Under the pieces are notes generated by a model, which saw only the letters and a program-made list of their open reading frames with translations, did no database searches and had not been told where the DNA came from. Below, piece after piece: positions 1-7,238 of a stretch of 12,130 bases of DNA. Both the position numbers and the translations under genes were made by a program. Each line of letters starts with the position of its first letter. Positions within the stretch are counted from its first letter, which is position 1. The stretch is from Puniceicoccales bacterium (GTDB taxonomy: Bacteria > Verrucomicrobiota > Verrucomicrobiia > Opitutales > LL51), in assembly GCA_031266235.1 (NCBI GenBank), contig JAISBJ010000048.1, positions 1 to 12,130 of the forward strand. Reading direction: 5' to 3'.

Positions 1-1
1 T

Positions 2-880
2 AACGTAAAAATTTTTGTTCAGGGGGATGAAATTTTATACGTCAAGCCCAGGAAAAATCCCCATGTCGCCGACTATATCCCCGACAGTGTGCGCGATATT
101 TTTCGAAATAATGGTAAAAATCGCAGCGATTATCCCCTCTTGCACGGCCAAAAAACGGAGATGCGCGAAGTTATTTTATTTATTTTGAGCAAATTGGGAT
201 TTGGGCACCGTTGCGCGATGATTTGCAGCGGCAGTCTTTCGCTGGAGAATATGCTACTCGTGCGCCAGTTAGCGGACGTATTGGGTGCTAAAATTTTCGT
301 AAAAAATCACCGCCAGGAGGGCGATGGCTGGCTGATTTCGGGGGATAAAAACACCAATATTCGCGGCGCATTGATCACGCAGGTGATCAGAAGGGAAGCC
401 GTTGAGGATTTTTCCGAGGTCGAACGAATGATTTCCGAGCGGCAGATTCAGACGCTGATTGTCTTCGATGAAGACATTTTGGCTTTGGGATTTTCCAGAG
501 AAAATTTTGGAAAAGTGGATACGATTACTTTTACTTGCCACGGGAATGAGACGGCGAAAAATAGTCACGTTGTTTTGCCCATTTGCAGTATTTTTGAGGA
601 GCACGGCCATTTTATCGGCGATAATTTTCTGCTCCAGCGCTTCCATCGGGCGATTGCTCCTAGGCCGGGGGCGAAACCGCTTTGGCTGTGGCTGACCATG
701 ATTAGAAATATTTATTCGGGGAATTCTGCTGCGGAAACCGAATCCCAAACCATCGAAAATATCTGGAATTTTATGGAAAAATCCTTTCCGGAGTTTAGGG
801 ATGTCCGGTTTGCTGAGTTGCCTCCGACGGGAATATTTTTGGACAGCAGTCGCTTCAAAAATTATCCCTCCATCGCCTGA
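2..880 (+). CDS. nuoG: NADH-quinone oxidoreductase subunit G, C-terminal part (partial)
   Basis: The frame is open from the window edge, so this is the 3' end of a longer gene; the GTG at 89 is internal. NuoG is the large peripheral-arm subunit of complex I, with N-terminal Fe-S clusters and a molybdopterin-oxidoreductase-like C-terminal domain. What is visible belongs to that C-terminal domain: VKPRKNPHVADY resembles the segment after the Fe-S region. GDKNTNIRGALIT matches the ADKNPNTRGA-type motif of verrucomicrobial NuoG. The stretch NETAKNSHVVLP, then FEEHGHFIGDNFLLQRF, matches the NET..ADVVLP...E..GTF.N.EGR.QRF block. In that last block the usual asparagine and EGR residues are altered. 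The Fe-S cysteines lie outside the window. The next gene is topB, not nuoH or nuoI, so the complex I cluster ends or is split here. No clear terminator follows. Family assignment is good; the exact paralogue is not certain. Confidence 0.8.
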   Translation, partial: NVKIFVQGDEILYVKPRKNPHVADYIPDSVRDIFRNNGKNRSDYPLLHGQKTEMREVILFILSKLGFGHRCAMICSGSLSLENMLLVRQLADVLGAKIFVKNHRQEGDGWLISGDKNTNIRGALITQVIRREAVEDFSEVERMISERQIQTLIVFDEDILALGFSRENFGKVDTITFTCHGNETAKNSHVVLPICSIFEEHGHFIGDNFLLQRFHRAIAPRPGAKPLWLWLTMIRNIYSGNSAAETESQTIENIWNFMEKSFPEFRDVRFAELPPTGIFLDSSRFKNYPSIA

Positions 881-997
881 TGTCCTCAAAAATTTCTGGA
901 AAATGGGCCGTGTCAAGAGTTAATTTTTCTCCGTGAAATATTTATGAAATAATTTATGGGTTGCAAAATGGGGATTCGGTTATTATGTGCAGAAAGC

Positions 998-3451
998 ATG
1001 AAAAAGCTAGTTATTGCGGAAAAGTCCAGCGTCGCGCAGGACATCGCCGAGGTGATCGGACATTTTAAAAAAACGGAAAATATTTTTGAAAATGATGAAT
1101 TTGTCATCAGTTCTGCGATCGGCCACATCGTCGAACTTTTTATGCCCGAGGACTTCGATCCCAACCTAAAGCGCTGGACAATCGATACCCTCCCCATTAT
1201 CCCCGAAGAATTTCGCACCAAACCGATCGCTAAAAATAAGACAAAATTTTCGGAATTGAAGAAGCTCATGGGGCGGAAGGACGTCGATACCGTCATCAAC
1301 GCCTGCGACGCCGGCCGCGAAGGGGAATTAATTTTTACTTATATTTACGAATTGGCGGGATGCAAGAAGGAAATTCAGCGCCTGTGGCTATCGTCGATGA
1401 CCCAGGAGGCCATTCGCGAGGGGTTTCGCCATCTGCGTCCCGCCAGCGAGCTCCAAAATTTACAAGCCGCTGCCCGCTGTCGTTCCGAAGCCGATTGGCT
1501 GATTGGCATCAATGGGACGCGTGCGGTTACGGCGAGGATGGCCAATTATCGCGGGGGACATGTGGCGGCGATTGGCCGGGTCCAGACGCCGACGCTGTCG
1601 ATGCTATTCAAACGGGAGCAGGAAATCCGCCACTTCAAACCCAAGCCCTACGCGCGTATCATCGCCGAATTTTCCGTCGCCAACGGCTGTTACCGGGGGA
1701 CTTACCAGCGCGCCGATTTTAAAAAAATGGATGAAAACGATCGGGCGGACCGCATTTTTGACCTGGATTTAGTCGACCAAATGATCGCTACCATTGGGGA
1801 TATTGGCGCTGGGGTGGTCACGGAGAAGAAGAAAAAAACGAAGCAAAATGCGCCCAAGCTCTACGATTTGACGACGCTGCAGCGGGAAGCCAATGGGAAA
1901 TACGGGATGCCGGCCGGCATGACCCTCAAAATCGCCCAGTCGCTCTACGAAAAGCACAAATGCATCACCTACCCGCGGACGGATTCCAACGCTTTGCCGG
2001 AGGATTACCCCGAGACCTGTCGGGAAATAATGGGAGCGTTGGGTGGGGAATTTGGAGAATTTGCGCAGGAAATTTTGGCGCAGAATTGGATAGACGGCTC
2101 CAATAAAAAAGTCTTCGACAACCGGCAGATCAGCGACCACTTCGCCATCATTCCCACCACAAAATTTACAAAAAATTTAAGCGAAGAGGAGCATAAAATT
2201 TACACCATGGTGGTGCGGCGCTTTCTGGCGATTTTTTATCCGGCGGCGGAGTTCGATGTGACGACGCGCGTTTCGCGGATCGGCGATTACGATTTTTTAA
2301 CGGAAGGTAAAATTTTAACGAAAGCGGGTTGGCTTGCGGTGTACGGGAAATCTCCGGACGAGGGCGAAAGTCCGACGCTCCCCGCCATTGACCCGGAAAA
2401 AGATGGGGATCCGGCTCGGGCGGAATTGATCGATGCGGAGCGGGTGGACGAGTGGACGAAGCCGGCACCGCGCTACACGGAGGCGACGCTGCTATCCATG
2501 ATGGAGACGGCCGGGAAGATGCTGGAGGACGAGGAGTTGGCGCTGGCGATGAAGGAGCGCGGGCTGGGGACTCCGGCGACGCGGGCGCAGATCATCGAGC
2601 ACCTCATCGACCTCAATTACATGGAGCGGAACAAGCGGGAATTGATTCCGACGCCGAAAGCGGAGGGGCTATTTGAGTACCTCGACGTGGTCGACATCCA
2701 GGCGCTATCGAGTCCGATGATGACCGGCGAATGGGAGTACAAGCTGCGGCAGATGGAGCAGGGGCAGTTGGATCGGCCGGCGTTTATGGAGGGAATAAGG
2801 GAATTGACGCGGGAAATTGTGAATAAGATTAAAAATTTTGATGAAAAAAATCAGCCGCCGAAGCCATCCCAGCTGGTATCGCCGACGGACGGTTTACCCA
2901 TGTGGGAATATTTATGGAATTATCGGTCGCAGGACGGGAAAATTTTGCTTCCGAAGACGTTTTCCGGGCGGCGCATGCTGGAGAGCGAGTGGGAAATTTT
3001 TCTGAAGGAGCGGGAAGTGGGGCCCATCGAGGGTTTCCGTTCGAAGGTGGGGAAGGCGTACACGGCGAAGCTGATTTTGGATGAGAAAAACGAGGTAAAA
3101 TTATCGTTTAGCGGCAGCCGCGAGGCGGAAGCGGAGGATGAGTTGACGCTCGAGAAACTGCGGACTTACCCCTGCGTGGAGAAGTGTTGCTGTTGCGGCG
3201 CCAATGTTTACGCCACTGAGAATGCCTATATTTGTGAAAATTTTGTCAATGACAAAAAATGTTCCCTGCGCCTTGGCCGCCGGATTTTGGAGCGGCGCAT
3301 CGACGAAATCCAGGTCCAGAAATTACTTTCCGAGGGCAAAAGCGATCTGTTGGAGGGTTTTTGCTCCAAGCGCACCGGCCGAATTTTTTCCGCTTTTTTG
3401 ACTCTAAATGGCGAAGGGAAGGTCGGTTTCGAATTTGTTCCGCGGAAGTAA
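998..3451 (+). CDS. topB: DNA topoisomerase III (type IA)
   Basis: A type IA topoisomerase that cuts one strand through a 5'-phosphotyrosine and passes the other, used to decatenate and resolve recombination or replication intermediates. Starting at ATG 998 gives 817 residues. The Toprim domain opens at once with KLVIAEKSSVAQDIAEVIG (acidic Glu8), and its metal site is DAGREGE (Asp104 to Glu110). GRVQTPTLSML is the core motif after the Toprim domain. The catalytic tyrosine is Tyr325 in ITYPRTDS. The C-terminus holds two topoisomerase C-terminal repeats: one from about residue 635 without cysteines, and one from about 726 with a zinc-type cysteine set (C730-C733 region, C746, C755). An in-frame ATG at 956 would add 14 residues ahead of the family's normal N-terminus, so 998 is preferred; the ribosome site (AGAAAG) is weak. 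All catalytic residues seen are intact. Confidence 0.95.
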   Translation: MKKLVIAEKSSVAQDIAEVIGHFKKTENIFENDEFVISSAIGHIVELFMPEDFDPNLKRWTIDTLPIIPEEFRTKPIAKNKTKFSELKKLMGRKDVDTVINACDAGREGELIFTYIYELAGCKKEIQRLWLSSMTQEAIREGFRHLRPASELQNLQAAARCRSEADWLIGINGTRAVTARMANYRGGHVAAIGRVQTPTLSMLFKREQEIRHFKPKPYARIIAEFSVANGCYRGTYQRADFKKMDENDRADRIFDLDLVDQMIATIGDIGAGVVTEKKKKTKQNAPKLYDLTTLQREANGKYGMPAGMTLKIAQSLYEKHKCITYPRTDSNALPEDYPETCREIMGALGGEFGEFAQEILAQNWIDGSNKKVFDNRQISDHFAIIPTTKFTKNLSEEEHKIYTMVVRRFLAIFYPAAEFDVTTRVSRIGDYDFLTEGKILTKAGWLAVYGKSPDEGESPTLPAIDPEKDGDPARAELIDAERVDEWTKPAPRYTEATLLSMMETAGKMLEDEELALAMKERGLGTPATRAQIIEHLIDLNYMERNKRELIPTPKAEGLFEYLDVVDIQALSSPMMTGEWEYKLRQMEQGQLDRPAFMEGIRELTREIVNKIKNFDEKNQPPKPSQLVSPTDGLPMWEYLWNYRSQDGKILLPKTFSGRRMLESEWEIFLKEREVGPIEGFRSKVGKAYTAKLILDEKNEVKLSFSGSREAEAEDELTLEKLRTYPCVEKCCCCGANVYATENAYICENFVNDKKCSLRLGRRILERRIDEIQVQKLLSEGKSDLLEGFCSKRTGRIFSAFLTLNGEGKVGFEFVPRK

Positions 3452-3470
3452 TTGGAATGTAAAATTTTGA

Positions 3471-3496
3471 TTGACAGAGATAATTTTTTGTAAAAT
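3471..3496 (+). promoter_or_regulatory. Possible malQ promoter, upstream of the first duplicate copy
   Basis: TTGACA (3471-3476) is followed after 14 bases by TAAAAT (3491-3496). The spacer is shorter than the usual 17, although TTGATT at 3467 would give 18. The second duplicate copy, nearest malQ, lacks TTGACA, and its hexamer reads TGAAAT. If this promoter works, malQ is read from here with a leader that contains the duplicated fragment. No transcription data; low certainty. Confidence 0.35.
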
Positions 3497-3636
3497 TCTG
3501 GATCCCAGAAAATCGTTGCCTGGGGCGTAAAATTTTGTAGGTTTGCCGCCGTGGATTGGGAAGGTTCGCGCTACGTCGACGATCGTTGCTCGCTGTTTCA
3601 ACGGGAAAGCGGGGTTTTGCTGGACATTCCCTCTTT
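3480..3636 (+). repeat. Tandem repeat copy 1 of the malQ 5' region
   Basis: This block is copied at 3651-3809. Over about 159 aligned columns I count 11 substitutions and two single-base indels, about 92% identity. It covers the A/T-rich upstream region, the shared run AAAATCGTTGCCTGG, the GTG start and 28 codons. Weak matching (a GGGG run) continues to about 3650, where copy 2 begins, so the event was probably a head-to-tail duplication of about 173 bp without a spacer. Confidence 0.95.
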
Positions 3637-3712
3637 ATTGGGGAGTGGAAATAATTTTTTTGTGAAATTTCGAGTCCCAGAAAATCGTTGCCTGGAGCGT
3701 AAAATTTTGTAG
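3551..3712 (+). pseudogene. Duplicated 5' fragment of malQ (53-codon ORF)
   Basis: The GTG at 3551 corresponds to the GTG at 3724 of malQ. The first 28 residues (VDWEGSRYVDDRCS... to ...LLDIPS) are identical to the malQ N-terminus. All three base differences in that coding stretch are synonymous (CGT/CGC, CTG/CTA, GGG/GGT). The frame then runs through the duplication junction and the second copy of the upstream region, and stops at TAG 3710-3712, eleven bases before the malQ GTG. It is most simply a truncated by-product of the tandem duplication. Its clean stop just upstream of malQ means it could act as a translated leader; that is inference. It cannot encode an enzyme. Confidence 0.7.
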
Positions 3713-3809
3713 GTTTGCCAATCGTGGATTGGGAAGGTTCGCGCTACGTCGACGATCGCTGCTCGCTATTTCAACGGGAAAGCGGTGTTTTGCTGGACAT
3801 TCCCTCTTT
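3651..3809 (+). repeat. Tandem repeat copy 2, containing the malQ start
   Basis: This is the second copy of 3480-3636. Relative to copy 1 it has one extra T in the T-run and one extra base before the GTG (GCCAATCGTGG against GCCGCCGTGG). That indel puts the TTG at 3715 in frame with GTG 3724 here but not in copy 1. Because only the GTG frame is kept in both copies, GTG is the better-supported malQ start. Confidence 0.95.
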
Positions 3810-5235
3810 TCCGGGGGGCTACGGCATCGGCGAGATCGGCCCCCATGCGCTGAAATTTTTACGTTTGCTGAGGGATACGGGGCAGACGCTGTGGCATATC
3901 GTTTCGCTGCGCACGTCCGAGCCGGAACGCCTGTTCGCGGGGACTTCCTACGGTTGGAACGCGGCCCTCATTTCCTTTGAGTGGCTGTGCGACGATGGCC
4001 TCCTCGCGCCCGAAGAATTGGCTTATTTTAAGGAAAAATTGGAGCCCATAAACCACGACCGCGCCGCCGTGATCGCGCTGCGACTGCAGGTGCTCGGGGA
4101 AGTCGCCAAAAATTTTGATAAAAGGGCGTCGACCGAATTGCTGTCTGCGTTCCTAAAATTCCGGAAATATAATCACCTTTGGCTGGATAAATTTTCTCTG
4201 TTCCAAGCGTTGGGGGAGGAATTTGGGGGGCAGCCGTGGTATCGTTGGCCCGACCGCCTGTGCTCCTTCGATCGCCTGGCCGTCGAAATGGCTAAAAAAC
4301 AGCTATGCGACAAAATTCATTGTAAAAATATCCTGCAATTTTTACTCGCACGCCACTGGGAAAGGGTCCGCAGCGAAGCCAGTTACCTCGGCATTCGCGT
4401 TATTTTGTCTATTCCCGTGTACGTTGCCCACGACAGTTACGAAGTTTGGGCCAACCAGTCGCTATTTTTCGTCGACGGCGAAGGCGCCATGACCGCGACC
4501 GGCGGGATCCGTCCCAGCCCCATTATGCCCGGTGGAAAATTATTTTGCGGGCCGCAATACCGTTGGAATCGCGTCAAGGAGGAGCAGTATAAATTTTGGG
4601 TCAATCGCTTTCGGCGGGAGCTGCAGGTGGTCAACATCGTTTGCCTGGAGCACTTCCACACGCTATTTGAGTGCGACGAATTCCCCGCGGACGAGCCTGA
4701 AATCGCCCTGGAAAGCGGGCATTTAGTTCCCACGGGCGACCGCGGTTTGCTGGACAGGGTCCGCGAGATACTGAGGACGCAAAATATTATAGCCGGCGAT
4801 GTTTTTGGGAGTAATTTAAAGATGGAGCGCGCTATCCGCCAATTGGAGATGGCGAGTGCGGTGGTTATGCCCTTTTGTTTTTCGCGGGAGAAGGCGACGA
4901 CCCAGGTCTTCCCCAAGGATTACACGCAGCGCCACATCGCCTACACGAGCCATTATTTCAGCGATTCGCTTTTGCAGTGGCTGCAGAAATTTTCCGAGCG
5001 GCTTTCTACGGAATCGCGCAGTGAATTGCAGCGTTGCTTTGGAACAGATTTGAATCGTGTGAATCGCAATGCGTTGCAGCATTTGCGGGGGAGTGGGGCT
5101 GGGGCGGTGATGACGACGTTGCCGGACATTTTGGAATTGGCGCAGCGGCGCGAGGAATTTTTGCTATGGCGTTTCGATTGGGAGCGGATTGACGACGTGG
5201 CCAAGACGCGTCTATTGCAATTATCGCAGCGGTGA
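3724..5235 (+). CDS. malQ: GH77 (MalQ-like) 4-alpha-glucanotransferase homologue, catalytic residues lost
   Basis: GH77 enzymes move alpha-1,4-glucan segments between maltodextrins in glycogen and maltose metabolism. The fold is clear over about 503 residues: SGVLLDIPSF, GGYGIGEIGPHALKF and GQTLWH near the N-terminus. IPVYVAHDSYEVWANQSLF and GGIRPSPIMPGGKLFCGPQY follow in the middle. The three catalytic positions do not hold. The RIDHFRG nucleophile motif reads CLEHFHT (Glu309 for Asp, Cys307 for Arg). The AEDLG acid/base motif reads AGDVFG (Gly358 for Glu). The TGTHDNDT motif reads TSHYFSDS (Phe412 for Asp). The GVPPDYFS loop reads GIRPSPIM. Transferase activity is therefore unlikely. The frame is fully open, which argues for a kept binding or regulatory role, or for recent decay. 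The start is GTG 3724 (TTG 3715 is possible) with no clear ribosome site. A strong terminator follows at 5309. Confidence 0.85.
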   Translation: MDWEGSRYVDDRCSLFQRESGVLLDIPSFPGGYGIGEIGPHALKFLRLLRDTGQTLWHIVSLRTSEPERLFAGTSYGWNAALISFEWLCDDGLLAPEELAYFKEKLEPINHDRAAVIALRLQVLGEVAKNFDKRASTELLSAFLKFRKYNHLWLDKFSLFQALGEEFGGQPWYRWPDRLCSFDRLAVEMAKKQLCDKIHCKNILQFLLARHWERVRSEASYLGIRVILSIPVYVAHDSYEVWANQSLFFVDGEGAMTATGGIRPSPIMPGGKLFCGPQYRWNRVKEEQYKFWVNRFRRELQVVNIVCLEHFHTLFECDEFPADEPEIALESGHLVPTGDRGLLDRVREILRTQNIIAGDVFGSNLKMERAIRQLEMASAVVMPFCFSREKATTQVFPKDYTQRHIAYTSHYFSDSLLQWLQKFSERLSTESRSELQRCFGTDLNRVNRNALQHLRGSGAGAVMTTLPDILELAQRREEFLLWRFDWERIDDVAKTRLLQLSQR

Positions 5236-5308
5236 ATAATTTGGAAAATAGGGCATGGTTGCCTTTATTTTACGATTTTTCAGTTTTTTTAATTTTTTTT
5301 AATTTTGC

Positions 5309-5352
5309 GCCCCGCGGCTGCGCCGCGGGGCTGTAATATTTTTTTATTTTTT
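5309..5352 (+). terminator. Rho-independent terminator after malQ
   Basis: A perfect 10-bp G/C stem (5309-5318 with 5322-5331, arm GCCCCGCGGC) closes a 3-base TGC loop. It is followed by TGTAATATTTTTTTATTTTTT. The T-tract lies only on the plus-strand side, so it serves malQ and not the convergent kinase gene. It is 73 bases past the malQ stop. Confidence 0.85.
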
Positions 5353-5403
5353 GCTTGACTTTTTCGCAGCAATTTTTTCTGTGGTTTCATGAAAAAATCT
5401 AGT

Positions 5404-6417
5404 TCATAGATTCAGACAGTTCCCTGTGGCGACGAAATGACCGGAAATTTTATGGGCCTGCAGCAGGCAATCTTGCAACGATTTTTTTTGCAATTTGGCG
5501 AGCAAATATCCGGCGTTGAAGTGGTCACCGGCACCGGTGTTTGTCTTGGGATGTTCCACGAAAAATCCTTCGACGAAAGCCGTTTTTGCGTTATTTGCTG
5601 CGGCACAGCGGGCGGCGTCGTGTATAAGAACTTCGTCTGCGGAGGTGCGGTCTCGGATGAAAGCGCAAAATTCCCGCAGCGCCTCCGTCGATCCGTTCCG
5701 AGGAAGGCGAAATTGCATCAGCTTTGCGATTTGTTCCGCTTCTTTTAAATTGAGTCCCAAAATTGTAAAACATTTTTGCGCGTAACGTCCCAGCCGCTGG
5801 ACAAGACTCAGGATATCTTCGGGGGATCGTTTTTCCGGATCAGCGAGGTCAAAAAAGGCAATTTTTTGGCGATTGATCTCCAATTTTTCCCAGAAAAAAT
5901 CCAAAATTTCGTTCATGTGAATAATCATAGTCCAGTTTGTCAAGCAAAATATGTCGCAAGCGAAGATATTTTTAGCATTTTTTTGGATGGGCTCGGCGAT
6001 ATTTTGCGGCGTTATGCCGTCGAGGGCGTGCGTTATGCCCAGGAGCAATTTCCCGTCTTCGAATTCGATGGCGTGGGTGATGCCCGGCTGGCCGATGGAA
6101 ATGGGATGAATTTTGGGGGAAAGATCGTGAAAAATGGGGTCGATGGGCCGTCCGAGGGCGCCCAAAAGCGTGATGTCGACGCCGTAAAAAGCGAGCGTTT
6201 GCGCCAAAATGGGGCCATTCCCGCCGATGCGCCGCTCGACCGGAAATAACTCGATATTCGTACTTTTCCCGGACGCGTTGGTAATGCGTTCCGCGAATTG
6301 TTGGATTTTTTCGATTTTTTGGAAGCGATTTCCCGGCCCGAATCGTCGGTCTACGGCGACTGAAATGTGGTCGATAAATCCGTCAAATCCGACGAAAACT
6401 GAAAAATTATTTTCCAT
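5404..6417 (-). CDS. PfkB/ribokinase-family carbohydrate kinase
   Basis: PfkB-family kinases phosphorylate a sugar or nucleoside hydroxyl with ATP. The 337-residue frame from ATG 6417 opens with VGFDGFIDHISVAVDRRF, the N-terminal substrate-side motif. RIGGNGPILAQTLAFYG, the usual Gly-Gly-Asn block, comes next. Near the end is NTGAGDHFNAGY, the anion-hole and catalytic-base motif with Asp298. Length and motif order fit the family; nothing seen fixes the substrate. A TTG start four codons earlier is possible, but ATG directly before ENNFSVFVGFDGF is simpler. It is the last gene of the minus-strand group, 45 bases after comF, so it is probably co-transcribed. No minus-strand terminator is visible beyond its stop; the G/C hairpin at 5309-5331 is followed by A-rich, not T-rich, sequence in this direction. 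Confidence 0.85.
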   Translation of the reverse strand: MENNFSVFVGFDGFIDHISVAVDRRFGPGNRFQKIEKIQQFAERITNASGKSTNIELFPVERRIGGNGPILAQTLAFYGVDITLLGALGRPIDPIFHDLSPKIHPISIGQPGITHAIEFEDGKLLLGITHALDGITPQNIAEPIQKNAKNIFACDIFCLTNWTMIIHMNEILDFFWEKLEINRQKIAFFDLADPEKRSPEDILSLVQRLGRYAQKCFTILGLNLKEAEQIAKLMQFRLPRNGSTEALREFCAFIRDRTSADEVLIHDAARCAAANNAKTAFVEGFFVEHPKTNTGAGDHFNAGYLLAKLQKKSLQDCLLQAHKISGHFVATGNCLNL

Positions 6418-6462
6418 AAATCCCGACAAAAAAACTATAAAAAAAGTAAATTTTGCAAGAAA

Positions 6463-7194
6463 TTAATCTCGAGAAACTTGGGCAAATGTCGCCGCAAGAA
6501 TGTTCGAAAATCCATGTTTTTTCAGGACGCTGCAGCACTCATTGATCGTCGATCCCGTCGTGAGCACGTCGTCGAAAACGATTAATCGCGTGTCTAAAGG
6601 GATCTTAATTTTTGGGTTAATCGCAAAAGCTTTTTGCATATTGCTGCGGCGTTCCGTGGCGCGCAACCCGACCTGGGGCCGCGTGTGGCGAGTGCGTTTC
6701 AGTAAATGTAAAACTTTTGAATTGATGGGGAATTTCGCGAGATGTCGGACGAGTAATTCGCTCTGGTTATATTCCCGTAAAAATTTTCGGCGCCAGTGCA
6801 AAGGAACCGGAACAAGGGTGCTACCGCCGATAAAAGCCATGAAATGGGCATTTTTTCGCATTATTTTACACAAATCGTAGACGATGTAGTCGCCATTTTT
6901 GTACTTGAATTGGTGGACGAGATTCCGCGTGACGTAGCTCAGCCGCACCGCCGATCGAAGCGATTTGAAACAAAATTCCTGCCCCAAACAGCGGGGACAA
7001 AGTTTACTCCCCTCGGAACAGTCCGCGCCAAAATCGTAGCCGCACCTTTGGCATAAATTGGCGCTCGGGAAAATAATTTTTCGGGCACAGGAGTCGCAGA
7101 GATAGCGGTAATTCGAGGCGGACAGGTGCTGTTGGCAAACGCAGCAGTGGCGCGGAAAAATGAAATCTAAACAAACCGAAAACAATTTTTTCAC
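6463..7194 (-). CDS. comF: ComF-family phosphoribosyltransferase-like protein
   Basis: ComF proteins join an N-terminal cysteine-rich zinc-binding part to a type I phosphoribosyltransferase domain. In naturally competent bacteria they act in the cytoplasm during DNA uptake. This 243-residue protein has four CxxC pairs: C17/C20, C33/C36, C48/C51 and C66/C69. The phosphoribosyltransferase core includes VPVPLHWRR, then HTRPQVGLRATERRSNMQ, and the PRPP-binding loop VFDDVLTTGST (Asp208, Asp209). All these are typical of the family. The start is GTG 7194, giving the usual MKKLFSVCLDFIFPRHC beginning; there is no obvious ribosome site. It lies between a glycosyltransferase (44-base gap) and a sugar kinase (45-base gap). 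No other competence gene is in the window, so a competence role is only a family-based guess. Confidence 0.88.
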   Translation of the reverse strand: MKKLFSVCLDFIFPRHCCVCQQHLSASNYRYLCDSCARKIIFPSANLCQRCGYDFGADCSEGSKLCPRCLGQEFCFKSLRSAVRLSYVTRNLVHQFKYKNGDYIVYDLCKIMRKNAHFMAFIGGSTLVPVPLHWRRKFLREYNQSELLVRHLAKFPINSKVLHLLKRTRHTRPQVGLRATERRSNMQKAFAINPKIKIPLDTRLIVFDDVLTTGSTINECCSVLKKHGFSNILAATFAQVSRD

Positions 7195-7238
7195 AGATAT
7201 GCGTCTGGAATACTAAAAAATAATGCGCGTTCCGCACG

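Noticed and set aside
269..916. 215-codon open frame on the minus strand opposite nuoG
   Set aside because: It is wholly antisense to a frame with clear NuoG motifs, has no recognisable motifs and is explained by codon bias of the real gene.
956..997. Upstream in-frame ATG adding 14 residues to TopB
   Set aside because: Topoisomerase III normally begins at the KLVIAEKPS-type motif; ATG 998 gives exactly that.
4437..4916. 159-codon open frame on the minus strand inside malQ
   Set aside because: It is antisense to the GH77-like gene and shows low-complexity Ser/Arg-rich composition with no family signal.
5389..5409. Six-codon ORF as a real gene
   Set aside because: It is too short and overlaps the kinase stop; it is kept only as a low-interest observation.
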